NCBI GenBank assembly: GCA_948474755.1
Contig: CAOLHI010000075.1
Coordinates: forward strand, 965,064-1,029,063
Source: Ctenosaura bakeri
Lineage: Eukaryota; Chordata; Lepidosauria; Squamata; Iguanidae
DNA length: 64,000 nucleotides
Reading direction: 5' to 3'
Position numbers and translations under genes: made by a program. The notes beneath the pieces were generated by a model. The model did not search any database. It saw only the letters and a list, made by a program, of their open reading frames with translations, and was not told the DNA's origin. Position 1 is the first letter of the stretch, and each line of letters starts with the position of its first letter. Positions 1 to 11,233 of this stretch are shown here, piece after piece.

Positions 1-82
1 TCCATATAATTCACAGTATGCAAAAGTCTTACATTTCATTAATGAGAGTTTAGACAATCATTATATTGACCTTCAGTAAATA

Positions 83-470
83 CAGTCATCCCTCCACATT
101 TGCTAGGGTTAGGGGCACAGGAATAACTTCAGGTCATATTTAACACCATATTTAACACAAACCATATTTAACCATATTTAACACCAAAAAAAATCATGAT
201 TACCATATTCAACCCACCATAGATTCCTTTGGGGCATCAGAGTTCCTTCATAATACAGAAGTGGCTGGCTGGTGGGGCTTACTGCCACTTCTACTGCTGC
301 CGCATACCATTTTTAAGAGGGACTTGCAAGCCTCATTTGCAGTTTCTCAGTCTCAGGAGGCTTGCAGTCCCTATTAAAAATGGCATAAGGCAGCAGCAGA
401 GCTGACAGTAAATAATCCATGAATAATCAAATCCACAAAAGTGAAACCCATAAATGTGGAGGGCTGACTG
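83..470. mobile_element. TA-flanked mariner/Tigger-like MITE
   Basis: The left end CAGTCATCCCTCCACATTT and the reverse complement of the right end, CAGTCAGCCCTCCACATTT, are near-identical inverted repeats. Both are flanked by TA (81-82 and 471-472), the hallmark of Tc1/mariner insertion. The interior holds an imperfect hairpin with arms at about 297-331 and 353-390. It is non-autonomous, as no transposase coding was seen. A related element lies at 50716-51120. Confidence 0.8.
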
Positions 471-472
471 TA

Positions 473-1374
473 TGCAGTAGGTACACTACGTAGTGAAACA
501 TCCACCAGTGTTTTGTAGTGTAGGTGTGGTACCGATGGGTGTGAATTTTGTTTCAATTTTGTTTCAATTTATTCTTAATCCAAACTTAACACAGTTACCA
601 CAGTCACAAAATTCCAAAGAAAATGAGCCTTCTCCTAGGATTTTGCCTGTCCCTTAGAATTGGGTAGGAATGTTATTCCTATTCATTATTAAACAGGTTT
701 TAGCAGAATTCAAATGTAGGAGAAAGCAAAATTGAAGGATTTTACCATTTGCAGTGTATGGTGGCAGGTGAAGACAGACAAAGTGGCAATATTTTCACTT
801 CAATAAGAATTCTACTCTCCCAATGAATTTTTTTTCTTTTAGTCCCCACATTTCTACCATTGCAATAACTTAAACATAGAAAACTGCTTAGGCCTCCAAA
901 GAAAGGAGTAGGAAAAGTTAGCAAAAGAAATTGTGAACGCAAAGCATATAAGAGTTCTGGATGTGAATAATTTTGAACATCTCACTCTATGCAATGCTAG
1001 AAACTTAGAGACTGAAGGAAAATTTTGCAGGAGGGAGAATTCTTATTGGGGGCAATGCTCTTATTTTACCTCCTCTCCATAGAAATACCTATAGGTAGCA
1101 GGACATCTAGTCTTCCTAATTCCATCAGTTGCTGTACACAAGCTAAGGTAGGAATAGAAAGGAAAACAGTGCATTTCTTTTTATTGTTTTCTACACCAAG
1201 GCTGGCTGTGCCTCTGTCTTTCAAGATATGTTTTTGTTTGTTTGTTTTATTCTGTTTTCTTGCACTGAGAGATCTATGAATCAAAATCAGGTTAAAAATA
1301 GAGAAGTATATGTTTGAAGATATAATCCAATAGTGTGTTTGGAACACTAGTGTTTAAACTAGTACATTGATATC
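473..1374. other. Intron or 5' flank, no recognised feature
   Basis: This is unique-looking AT-rich DNA. Short open frames on both strands (742-942 minus, 1025-1279 plus) lack recognisable motifs. It is most likely intronic sequence of TFAP2D upstream of exon 4. Confidence 0.5.
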
Positions 1375-1605
1375 TTGTTGTTTTTGTGCCTTCAAGTCAT
1401 TTCTGACTTGCAGAAACTCTAAGGTAAAGCTATCATAGGGTTTTCTTGGCAAGATTTGTTCAGAGGGGGTTTGCCTTAGCCTTCCTCTGAGGCTGAGAGA
1501 GTGTGACTTGCCTAAGGTCAGTCAGTGGGTTTCCATGGCTGAGAGGGTATTCAAACTCTGGTCTCCACAGTACTAGTTCAGTGCTCAAGCCACTACATTA
1601 ATTCA
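1375..1605 (-). mobile_element. tRNA-derived SINE, minus strand
   Basis: Read on the minus strand it starts with a tRNA-like head (gtagtggcttgagcac...tggagaccagag) and continues through a body containing accca/ctgac, ccttaggcaagtcacac and ggttttcttggca. It ends in the tail motif agtcagaaatgacttgaagg followed by a short A/C-rich end. It is the same family as the copies at 2468, 15876, 19999, 25745, 32566 and 42523. Confidence 0.85.
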
Positions 1606-2467
1606 AACATTAGTTTGTTGACATTAATAGTTTTAATGAAAACCATATTATTTCATGTATTAATTGTCTGAAACAACCCTTTTCAAAATCACCACCATTA
1701 TTACCACAAATGTGCAAAAATCAGCCACCTCTAAAGATGGGCTTTGGTAACTGTGGCACATGAAGCCACAAACTTGTTTTCCACAAGCCCCTTATTACAG
1801 AAACTGGGGTGTCAAGATTTACAGCTTCACAGCCTATAAACCCACTGAGATGCAAAGAAAGATGTCACAGAACACCTTCCTCCACCTACTACAATGCAAT
1901 GCCCAGAGTTTGAGGCCAAATTACTTTTTAAGACACCATTCCCAGAATACTGCAGGCATGACCACTGCTATGATTCCATCCTGGATTCAGTAGCTTATCT
2001 GATCTTCTGCAATGCAGGCAGGAGTTAGAAGCCACCAGTGGGAGACCCCACTGGCCAGTTCTATGTAGTTTTCTTTTCAGTCATAATCTATGAAGGGTCA
2101 GCCTGTAAATGCTAATCCATTGTAGACAGAAAAATGCAGAATCCCATGACACCTTATAGACTCACAAATGTATTATAGCATAAGATTTCATCAACATATT
2201 CCTTGATGAGGTGCATACCCTCCAACAGTTCACAGATGAAAACCAGGACAAAAGGGGCCAAGCTACACAGGAGTGCGACCAAGATGCCATAAGTTGTTAA
2301 TCAGGAAGAACATAGGAACTGGGGAGGCTGCAGAAGTTTGCTTTTGCCTGAGGCTACTGGGAAAGGAAAGATTCTGTCTCTCCTCCCAACTCTCTCCTGC
2401 TGAGTTTAGAAAGTGCAAATTGCTTTTGCATTTTGGACTCAATCTGCAGCAACTAAAATAAGCTGAG
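1606..2467. other. Intronic DNA, no recognised feature
   Basis: I saw no exon, RNA gene or classifiable repeat here. The open frame at 1760-1993 has no family motif. Confidence 0.5.
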
Positions 2468-2660
2468 AGAGCCAGTTGGGTGTAGTGGGTTAAGCATTAG
2501 GCTATAACACTGGGGACCAGAGTTTGATTCCCTGTTTAGCCATGAAGACCCACAGGGTGACCTTGGGCCCATCACACACTCTCAGCCCCATTAAAACACC
2601 ATGATAGGGTCACCTTAGGGTCTCCATAAGTTGGAAACAATTTGAAGGCACACTAGTACT
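2468..2660 (+). mobile_element. tRNA-derived SINE, plus strand
   Basis: The copy starts gagagccagttgggtgtag, passes the tRNA-like box B region (gagtttgattccc) and ends ggaaacaatttgaaggcaca. The tail lacks a clear (ACA)n run. Many point changes suggest age. Confidence 0.85.
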
Positions 2661-2894
2661 ATTACTGCCAAAAGCAGCTGGAAAGAGTTTTGTTCCATTC
2701 CTTTTCTTTCCTCTGGGATGAACAAAACTGACCAAGAAAATTGTCAGGACCAGTACTACATGCTGCCCATGGCTAGAAGCTATTATGTTATCTCTAGTTT
2801 CCATAATTAATATTTTAATTATATTTGTTGTCAAATTGAGTACTCAAACAGGAAAGCATGGAGAAAGCAAAAAGCACTACTGCGGGATCTCTAA

Positions 2895-3035
2895 ATCAGG
2901 GGTATCATGTGTCACTCCTGAAACTGTCAGACTATAGCTCTCAGAATTTCCCACCATCAGTTAAGCTGGCTAGCATTGATGGAAGCTGCAGCACAATATT
3001 TGGAGGGCCAAATGTTTCCCACTGCTGCCCTAAAT
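2895..3035. repeat. Short repeat with 'actatagctctcagaatttccc' core (hAT-like MITE)
   Basis: The text resembles the widespread reptile repeat that reads gactacaactcccagaat and ends ggccacaggttccccactgctg. A second copy is at 23722-23870. The classification as a hAT-type MITE is from memory. Confidence 0.5.
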
Positions 3036-3428
3036 AGTCTTGGCAAAAATGCCAAACCATCATAATTCTTCAAATTACTTTTCAGGACACTCAGATAATG
3101 TTTTTCCATGGGAAATAATTATTTCTTTTAAAAGTTGGACACTTCTTTGGACTTTTGATTGAGGTGAAAGTTGATCTTCCCTCTGTCAAGCTACACATTT
3201 TACTACAAAATTTACATTTTTTTCTTGCAAGTTGCCTGTGATAAATGCCTGTTTCTAAGAGCAAATGTTCCATATTCTGAAATTGCTCTTTTAGATATTA
3301 AATAGCATTTTTAAAGCATCAACCATTCTGCTATCAAAGTTTATTTTTTAAAGAACAAAACTGTCACACAGATTCCCTGACATATTTTCCAAGTTTCCTC
3401 CTAATGCATGTCGCATATACTTTTTCAG
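3036..3428. other. Intron immediately upstream of exon 4
   Basis: This is AT-rich intronic DNA ending in the pyrimidine-rich acceptor of exon 4. Nothing else was recognised. Confidence 0.6.
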
Positions 3429-3594
3429 GTGGCACATGTGTGGTTAACCCCACGGATCTCTTTTGCTCGGTTCCTGGCCGCTTATCTTTACTCAGCTCCA
3501 CTTCCAAATACAAAGTGACCATTGCAGAGGTGAAGAGACGCTTGTCACCACCAGAATGCCTCAATGCCTCTCTTTTGGGAGGCATTTTGAGAAG
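3429..3594 (+). CDS. TFAP2D: TFAP2D coding exon 4 (linker and start of basic region)
   Basis: This 166-bp exon starts after the acceptor tttttcag (AG at 3427-3428) and ends at the donor GTAAGG at 3595. It begins with the last two bases of a split glycine codon and ends with AG, which joins A of the next exon to give arginine. It encodes about residues 199-254 of a ~452-residue protein. The visible AP-2 hallmarks are [18 protein letters not shown], then [20 protein letters not shown], the conserved entry to the basic DNA-binding region. [12 protein letters not shown] at its start resembles AP-2 delta rather than alpha or beta. There are no stops or frameshifts. The same DNA is open in another frame (3463-3651) and on the minus strand, but those frames carry no family signal. 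Confidence 0.93.
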
Positions 3595-3704
3595 GTAAGG
3601 AAGAATTTAGTGTGGCTGTATCAGAGAAGGCATCACTATATAGACATTTAGTTGGACTTAGCCTTTTAATGGAACACTATTACCCTTGTGCAGCCACATA
3701 ACAG

Positions 3705-3785
3705 CACAATCCTAGACACATCTGTTCAGAAATAAATTCCACATTGAATGGGAAACCTAATCCCAGGTGAATTGCTGTAGAATGG
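3705..3785. repeat. Fragment of 'cacaatcctag...cccaggtgaattg' squamate repeat
   Basis: The segment resembles the common reptile repeat acaatcctatgcatg followed by cagaagtaagtcccattga and ending in cccaggtaag. A second small fragment may lie at 50155-50200. The family name is uncertain. Confidence 0.45.
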
Positions 3786-3810
3786 TTGCCTAAAAGTCAC
3801 ATTGCCAGCA

Positions 3811-3841
3811 CTTACTTATTTACTTACTTACTTTCCTTCCT

Positions 3842-3889
<48 letters not shown>

Positions 3890-3891
3890 TC
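3811..3891. repeat. (CTTT)n/(CTTA)n microsatellite
   Basis: Impure CTTA and CTTC units lead into about 13 uninterrupted CTTT units ending near 3890. It lies in the intron between exons 4 and 5. Confidence 0.95.
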
Positions 3892-6800
3892 CCAAAGCAA
3901 TATTTATTTATTTAATGATTTTAGATTATCTATTTAATACATTCCTAAGACATCCATCTCAGGTGCTTCTTTGAAAAATGGCAAACTGGGACAGTGACTA
4001 CAAAAAGGTACCTTTTCTGAAATCTGCCTCCTGAAAGGATTACTTCATGTAATGTCATGGCAAGGCTGGATCCTGGAAAGAATGGATTAATTGGTCTATT
4101 TACAGCACATGTCAGTTTCCTAGTAATTCAATAAGTCTGTTACATCCAATTTTTATATCATTCTCCAGTGTCATTAAGCATTTTAAAATGATATATTTAC
4201 ATATGCAATTTTCCTAACATAGACTTTTTGACACATTTTTCCCAACTTTGGAATTTCTGCATGTATTGATTCTTTTTTGTTAGTTTGACTCATTGTTTTT
4301 GCCTCACATCATTTTTGCCTCACAAAATTCAAGGAAATGTGCAAGAGGTGAGGTAACTGTTTAGATTTTCACTTCAGTCCAGGAAGCAGATATTTGTTTA
4401 GTTTGCTTAAAAACACAGGCAAAACAAATATTTCCATCATTCTGGGCATCCTCTCTTTCAGAAGAGAGAGGGGAAAAACTTCAACATAGAAAGAGAAGAC
4501 TGTGCTTGGGGAATAAATAGAAAGAGCAGCAGCAGGATACTTAATCCTGTATTTTAACTCTTGATTGCTTAGCTACCTGGGAGCTTTCAGGTATGAAGAC
4601 AGCCTTCAAATAAAATCACCTGAAGTAATGTAAAGTAAAATAATAATCCCTCTTGTCTGAGTTACCAGCTTGGCACAGTGAAACTTCTGAAAGATCATGA
4701 CCTGGGCAGCAGAGGTGCTCCACTCCACTGAGGAGTGCCCCCTTGTTTTGGACCACTGACCACACCCGGAATGAATCTATTTGCTTCAATTTCCCTTTGT
4801 TTTTAAATGAACATATGAAGAGGAATATAGGAAACTATCTTATTCTGTGGAAGACCTTTACTCCATTCAGCCCAGGGTGGGGTGCAGTCCTCATTTTTTG
4901 CTCCCTATAAACCCAAGTTTCCCAAAGCCCCTTACACCCCCATTTTTAAAACGTGCAATTTGGAGTCACACCCAAAGCTCCCCCCCATACACAAACATGT
5001 AAAAATCCCTCTGCAACCCTCAACCCTCTCAGAACCATCACTCTCTCTCAAATATATTCCTTCCCCTCCATTTCCCTCTAAAATGAGAGCAGGAAATAAT
5101 GTGAAGCCATTTCCAGACATAATTCTGGAGGAGAAACAAAGGCAAAAGATGGTATTTTGGCATGCTTGGGTAGAGTGTAGCCTGTGTGAGTGGAACATTG
5201 CCTCCCTGACACTGACACTGCTCAGTTTTCTTACCCTAGATCTAAGCCAACAGTATAGACACTAGTCTGTCTATAGTGTCTTCTGGCTGAATGCATAGCT
5301 TTACCCACTCTATCATTTACCAGACGCTCATGGGTGCCCTTTTCACTCTGGATTTTACAGGGATTGAAAGGGGGGGCTTGTACATCTAATCACAAAGGTG
5401 GATTAACAGATCATGTGTTTTATGTCCTTGTGTTAACATGAACTAATGCTAAAAGTTTTGTGTCCTCAAGTTTGGAGAAAGTGATCTTTGTGGGAAGGAA
5501 GGGCAGGAGGGAGCAGTGAAGAGTGTGGGAGAAACAGTTAGTGGCAGAGCATGGATGGATGAAAGACTCTTTCTTAAGGCACAGCAAATATCAAAAGTGC
5601 TGTAAAATTTTGCAGAGCATTTAAGTAAGCTCACTGGCATCCCTGCTATGCAGCGACTGGCAGTGGATCTTCAGGGTGCTGTGCAGCAGTCTTTCCTAGC
5701 CCCACCTGGAAATGCCACAGTTGGACCTTCTGCCTGTAAAGGCTCTGACACCAAGCTACAGCTCCTCCCAGAGGGATAAATGGAGACAAATTAGTCCAGT
5801 TTTCATGATGCCATTAAATGTCCCCTTCATTCATTCATGTCCATTTTCCACTTACATTTTCCTGATGGCTAATTCAAGAAAGCTGATCTCAGCAGTTGTT
5901 CCTGCTGGCCTCCATTTTATTTTCTCTAAATAATCTGGACAGATGCTATATTCTTCCAAGATATGCAAGGCACACCAGGCCCCCACTAAGTAACTTGCTA
6001 GATTCCTGATATCTCACAGATTGTGGAAGCACATGGCTATACAAAGTGAAACGTAGCTGGGAGTGAAGGGCAAGAAGTAGACATCCTGGACCCTGCTGTC
6101 ACACAAGGGTGTTCTTGACATATTCTCATTCTGACCCAAAGTGGCCTTCAGGGTACCCCCAGCCCACCCGTGTTACAATCAGAGAAGAGGCATTTTGTTC
6201 ATTGCCATGTGTCCATTGAGAGCACCAGCACCCAAGAAAGAAAGGAATATGTTTATTCAAAATTTCTTTTAGAACTATAAAATACCAGATTTTAACAAAT
6301 AAGTGAAAACGAATCATTGTCAACACCATCATCACCAGTTTATGAGAAAACTTACTAAAAACAAGACAAAGAGTATTTCACAATATTAAAATACGCTAAA
6401 TGCAGGAATGAAAATAATATCCGTAATACAAAATTGCATCTCTTCCTCCAAGAACAAAAAAATATAGGTATAATCAATAAGTATAATGCTGGTCTTTTAA
6501 ATATAAACCAATCTCACTGTATCAAATGCCTAGCAGCAAAAGAAAATGTTAACCTGGTGTGAGTGCTGATTATGTGGAGGAACTGGGAACCGGCATATGG
6601 TACTTCATCATGTAAAACAAAATGGGAATCTGTAAAACAGATGGGAATCAAGAAATAAAGGAATGGAGGGAAGGAAGTCCAAATGCCTCCATTTCATTCT
6701 GGTAACAAAACTCCAAACTCCAGATGACAGAAATTTCAGAACTTACCACCACCATATGTGATTTGCATCATGACATTAAAATATGGAAGGTATGCCAAAA

Positions 6801-7141
6801 ACCTTATTCCCTTTCCATACCCTGCACTTGATCCAACTGCTCCCCACATGGGTGTTTGGAAGGAAGGAAAAAAGAGATCACAAGATTTGGCCATGGATGT
6901 CTTGCAATTTAATGCAGTCCTTTGGCCCTTGACAAGCACACTAACCCTATTTTTCAGATCAAGCCACAGAGAGTTTCTGTCAATGCCTGCTAAGAAGGCC
7001 TGTTAGCTGCAAACTGGAAACATACACTTAATAGACGGATATTTGAAGGTTTTTTTTAAAAAAAAGAAAAGAAGAGGGAAAAGAGGCAAAATAATAAAAA
7101 TGAGGCTTTGTCTTCCCTGCACCCACTTTTCTCCATTACAG
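3892..7141. other. Intron 4 remainder, no recognised feature
   Basis: About 3.2 kb of intronic DNA between exons 4 and 5. Several frames of 60-127 codons occur (for example 4882-5265 plus), but their low-complexity, proline-rich translation has no family match. It appears relatively poor in recognisable transposons compared with the rest of the window, which could reflect older, unrecognised copies or conserved non-coding DNA. Confidence 0.5.
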
Positions 7142-7260
7142 AGCAAAATCTAAGAATGGAGGCCGTTGCTTGAGAGAAAAACTGGACAGACTGGGCCTTA
7201 ATTTGCCTGCTGGAAGGAGGAAAGCAGCAAATGTCACCCTCCTAACATCTTTGGTAGAAG
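7142..7260 (+). CDS. TFAP2D: TFAP2D coding exon 5 (basic DNA-binding region)
   Basis: This exon is 119 bp, the length I recall for the corresponding exon in other AP-2 genes. The acceptor is a polypyrimidine tract ending ccattacag (AG at 7140-7141); the donor is GTAGGA at 7261, weaker than consensus. The product reads [20 protein letters not shown] and then [20 protein letters not shown]. The [18 protein letters not shown] block is nearly invariant in the AP-2 family and forms the core basic region that contacts DNA. The first base completes an arginine codon from exon 4, and the last G is the first base of a glycine codon completed by exon 6. The open frame runs on into the intron to 7382, but AP-2 similarity stops exactly at the donor. 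Confidence 0.94.
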
Positions 7261-9662
7261 GTAGGATACAGGCTTGCATGCTGCCTTCTTGGTTTTTGAT
7301 CCAGGACTTTAAGTACCTTTTGTGTGTTTTGAGACAAAAGCAAATTCTTCCTGAAATATTTCAGAAAATCACAGAAAAATAGGGGAATGCTCCCAGTGAT
7401 ATATTACCTGCACATTTAATATTCTTCAGAGACCACAGTTTCTCAATTCTCAATCCTCATTCAAGTTAGTGAAAGGAAATTAGAAGAGTGGAAGTGGGAA
7501 AGTGATTTTACTCTGTGGTAAGTGTAGAACTGCAGCCTGTGACTTTCAAAAAAAATGAAATCACCTTAAAATTAGTTGGTTAAAGGTTTTGCCTCCTGCT
7601 TCCCTTACCACTCCTAAGCTCTGTGTATGTTTGAGGAGAGAGAGAGAGAGAGAGAGCGCACATGTAAGTATATTGCTATATATATAATTAATTTATCTTA
7701 TTTCTTTATTAAATCATTTATGCTTCCTTCACATTTCAGAAAATCTCCTTTACATATTGAACAGCAATTTTTAAAACCTATGGAATATTAAAAACAGTAA
7801 CAATAAAAGCCTCAATTGATTCTGGTGCTTCCCAAGGAAGAATTATCTTTCTTTTCTATATGCTACCAACAGTAAAGCTGAATCCCAGCTGATATTTATT
7901 GTGAGATTTGGGCCATGAAACAAAAGTGGATGCAACTAAAAACAGCATCTTTTAGGCTTCATTTCTGTAAAAATCCTAGGATGGGGAAGAGAGAAGAGGA
8001 AGGGAGTAGTGCTGAATAAATGAGAATTCCATCTTCTAATGCTAGAACACATTTTACCATGTGGTCTTTCAGAGAGGCATTGTGAGTTATTTGAACATAA
8101 AGTGTCTTCCTCCTTCATTTAATTTTCATCTTCAGGAAGGATTTCTGGCATTCAGGGTTGTAGGATAGGGTATAAATGGTTTCAAATTCTGAGTTTTTTC
8201 CCCCATGCCCTTTTCTTTCTCTTTTCATCCTCCTCAAATATTTTAACAGTCATTTTCAGTCTTCTCCCTGCAGTGTAGAATCATTTCTCTATTCTTGATG
8301 TGCCCCTTTATTTTACTTTTAGATTCTTAGTCTCTGGTTGAGGTTGTGCGTGTTTTCTGTGTTTTGGACCACTGAGACAATAAATCCATCCTTCCTTCCC
8401 CTAGTTAGGAAAAAGAAACAATTTCAGTTCAATTTTTACATATGTGTTTATGAGTATGTAGAATTTAGCTGATGAATCCATCTGCTCAGTCTGCTTATCA
8501 GGGAAAGGTAATTATTTATGTGAATTAGTATTTTCAAGGGTTTGAGTGATACACGGTTCATTCAGAGCCATCATTATACTACTACTACTGTATGTCAGTG
8601 AACATCTTCCCTTGCTCTTTCTTGTGTAGAATATTCTTATGTAGAATATTTAAGTTCTGTCCTCCCCAGTTCCTTCATATTCAGCCAGTGTTTTTTTTAA
8701 TTGCTTTATTTACTTCTGTTTGTGCTGCTGCTGTTTTTCAGCTTTCCTTTTGACATTCCTTTCTTGACCCTTCTGCTCTAATAATTTCAATATGTTATTT
8801 CCTCAGCTAACCTTTGTATCTTGTATTTGCCTTGTGTTGTTACACACCTTCTTCAGTCTGTCTCACTGCTCTGTGTGCCTTGCTTTCTGTGAGGCAAGCA
8901 GCTCACTCCAATATTTTTCCTTTATAAATGAGGAGGGGCAAGGGAAGGAGATGTTGTGACTTCCAATCCATTTTGATTCTATTCACCTTCTCTTCCTTGT
9001 TTGAGTCATTATGACTCTGAAAATTTTCTGTGAAAATTATTTATTTTTTAACAAAAAAAAAATACATCCCCTAACATTTCTCCTTCCTAAGAAAATAAAA
9101 CTTTGCTTTGGCCTGCTAAATAATATATTTTTCCTTTGTGTGGGTGTAGCCTTCAGGCAGGCAGGGAAGTAAGACTAAGAGAAACTCAATAAAGGAAAAA
9201 GCATCACACAGTGCACATAATAATATAAACATCTACAAAATACAAGCATCTGCTGTTAGTGTGGAGGCCCAGTTAGGGTGGACTCATGAAATGTCCACTG
9301 CCCCTCAACGTTTTTACTTCCCAGACAAAAAACAAGTAAAATGTCTCCTCATTTCCTGAACGTCCTTCAGGAGACATTCTGGTGGGTTTTTCTTATTTTG
9401 GTAAACTAAAACTGTAGAAAACTTTTCATTAAAATGGTATAAACACCACCACCACCACAATAATAATAATAATAATGCAAGTCTGAAGTAGCCACAATCT
9501 TCTGCACAGGTCTGGGCTAAGCTACGCTTTAATGCATCAAATGCAAAGGCTAAGCTTGTCATTGTGAACATAGGGGGCGCTGCTCATTTACACTGCAAAG
9601 AATGCTCTCTTTTTTACAGAGGACAAAGAAAGTGGCATTTCCTTCTGTAGCTTCAGGCTAAA
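7261..9662. other. Intron 5, proximal part
   Basis: AT-rich intronic DNA with a (GA)n run at about 7638-7657 and pyrimidine-rich stretches at 8200-8900. I recognised no transposon or exon. The minus-strand frame at 9314-9571 contains a run of tryptophan codons from a (CCA)n tract and is not credible. Confidence 0.5.
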
Positions 9663-9895
9663 GTAGTCAAACCATCACAAACTGTTGCCCTTGCATGGCT
9701 CATGTCTAGTAAAAACTTCAAAGAAAAGTACATTGCCTTGGCATGGCTCCAGGCTAGTAGTCAAACCTTCATGGTATGATGCCCTTGCACGGCTCATGTC
9801 TAGTAAAATTTTCAAAGAAAAGTACATGGCCTTGGTGTGTCTCCAGGCTAGCAGTCAAACCTTCACAGTATGTCACCCTTGCATGGTTGCTTGTG
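9663..9895. repeat. 94-bp tandem repeat, about 2.4 copies
   Basis: Units begin at 9663, 9757 and 9851 with gtagtcaaacc or gcagtcaaacc. Each contains cccttgcatggctcatgtct, then agtaaaa, caaagaaaagtaca and ctccaggcta. Unit spacing is exactly 94 bp twice, and the third copy breaks off near 9895. Because 94 is not a multiple of three, the open frame over it (9685-9930) is not a repeat protein. Confidence 0.85.
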
Positions 9896-10488
9896 GCCTA
9901 AAGTATACCTGGGGGATTCATCAAACCTAACTAGGAAACCAAGCTAGATTTCTGAAAATAGGCTGCACTATTCAACCCCACTGTAAATAGGGCTTTGCTT
10001 GTAAAAGTGATACAAAAAAGTTGCTTCCTCAGGTTGCCATACCCCTTGCTGTTGTCACAGGAATATTTCATACCCACTTTACCATCTTGCTGATGCAGTC
10101 TTCTATCCTGTTGGCTTGTATTGGTTGGGTTCTCCCTGACTCCCCTGCTGCACCTTCAGACAAATACAACTTAAGTAAAAATAGCAGTGAACCTTGTCTT
10201 AGCCTTACACTTAAATTCAACAACTGCTATGAAAGCATCTATTGAGAAACTCTGTGGGCACAGCCCCATCAGGGCTGCCTCTGCCACTTTTGGCTATCAA
10301 TAGCATGAACTGGTAGCAAGTGACTTCATGAAATGGCCATTTCCAGAGCCACTGTGTCATTGTTCACAACTGTATGCCACAATTGTTTCAATCAGGGATA
10401 CTGTCAGGTATATGAACCACATGATTTTGCCAGCTTTTTCCTTCAAGCATGTTCAGCCCAAGTAGTATAACTTATTGAGACTGACCTA
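9896..10488. other. Intronic DNA, no recognised feature
   Basis: Nothing classifiable was seen. The open frame at 10021-10245 shows no motif. Confidence 0.5.
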
Positions 10489-10645
10489 GGCCATTTCCGC
10501 ACTAGACTGTTATAGTGCTATTATTCCATTTTCAACATCCTATGGAATCCTGGGGTTTGCAGTTTAGGGAGGAGCCTAAACCCAGGATTCCCTAGGATGT
10601 TGAAAGTAGAATAATAGCACTATAACAATCAAGCGCAGAATAGCA
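10489..10645. mobile_element. Palindromic MITE, family A copy 1
   Basis: Starts GGCCATTTCCGCACTAGACT and runs into gttatagtgctattattcc. The second half returns nearly in reverse complement (ggatgttgaaagtagaataatagcactataac). CTA flanks both sides (10486-10488 and 10646-10648), a possible 3-bp target duplication. It is about 157 bp with no coding capacity. Confidence 0.8.
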
Positions 10646-11006
10646 CTAGTGAAGCTGTGCAGTTAGGAGGAAATGCCAGTATAGGACAGATGGTGTTGGG
10701 CTAGCTAAAGGTGAAGAAAATATCCTCACCCTGGAAGATGGTATTTTGAAATAAATTTGTAAATGAATAAGCACTTTCTCCCTTCTCTGTTCTCTTTTCT
10801 ATTCTATTAAAATGACTGTAGCTTATTTTTTAAAAAGCTAACATGTGTTCTTTACTTTTACAAATAAAAGTATAGTGGTTTTCTTTTAAAAAAAGATCTA
10901 TCAAGTCTAAAAGCAAAAAATACATTTCTCTAATTCTAAAAATTATTTTAAAAGGTATAGTTAATTCTACATAAAATAAAACTAAAACTTTGAAAGAAGA
11001 TAACCC

Positions 11007-11037
11007 TGAATAATTTCAGGACCCCTGAAATTATTCA
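11007..11037. repeat. Perfect 14-bp hairpin
   Basis: TGAATAATTTCAGG and CCTGAAATTATTCA form a perfect stem around a 3-base loop ACC. It lies just upstream of the L1 insertion and belongs to no repeat family I recognise. Confidence 0.8.
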
Positions 11038-11233
11038 TTGCAATTTGTCAGGGATAGCTTTCTCCCAAGGGACCAAAAGGCCTGCAGATTTTGTATGATT
11101 CTTCCAAAAAGAAAAAAAAAAGCTAAGAGTATTTTTTTAATCTTATTTTTCAGTAAGAACCAATAGGAGACAATGTTAACTTCTGTTAGGAATACAAGTT
11201 ACAGCAGTCTAGTTCCAAACAAATCCTAGCAAA

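Noticed and set aside
1..3428. Search for exons 1-3 of TFAP2D
   Set aside because: No AP-2 N-terminal motif next to suitable splice sites was seen.
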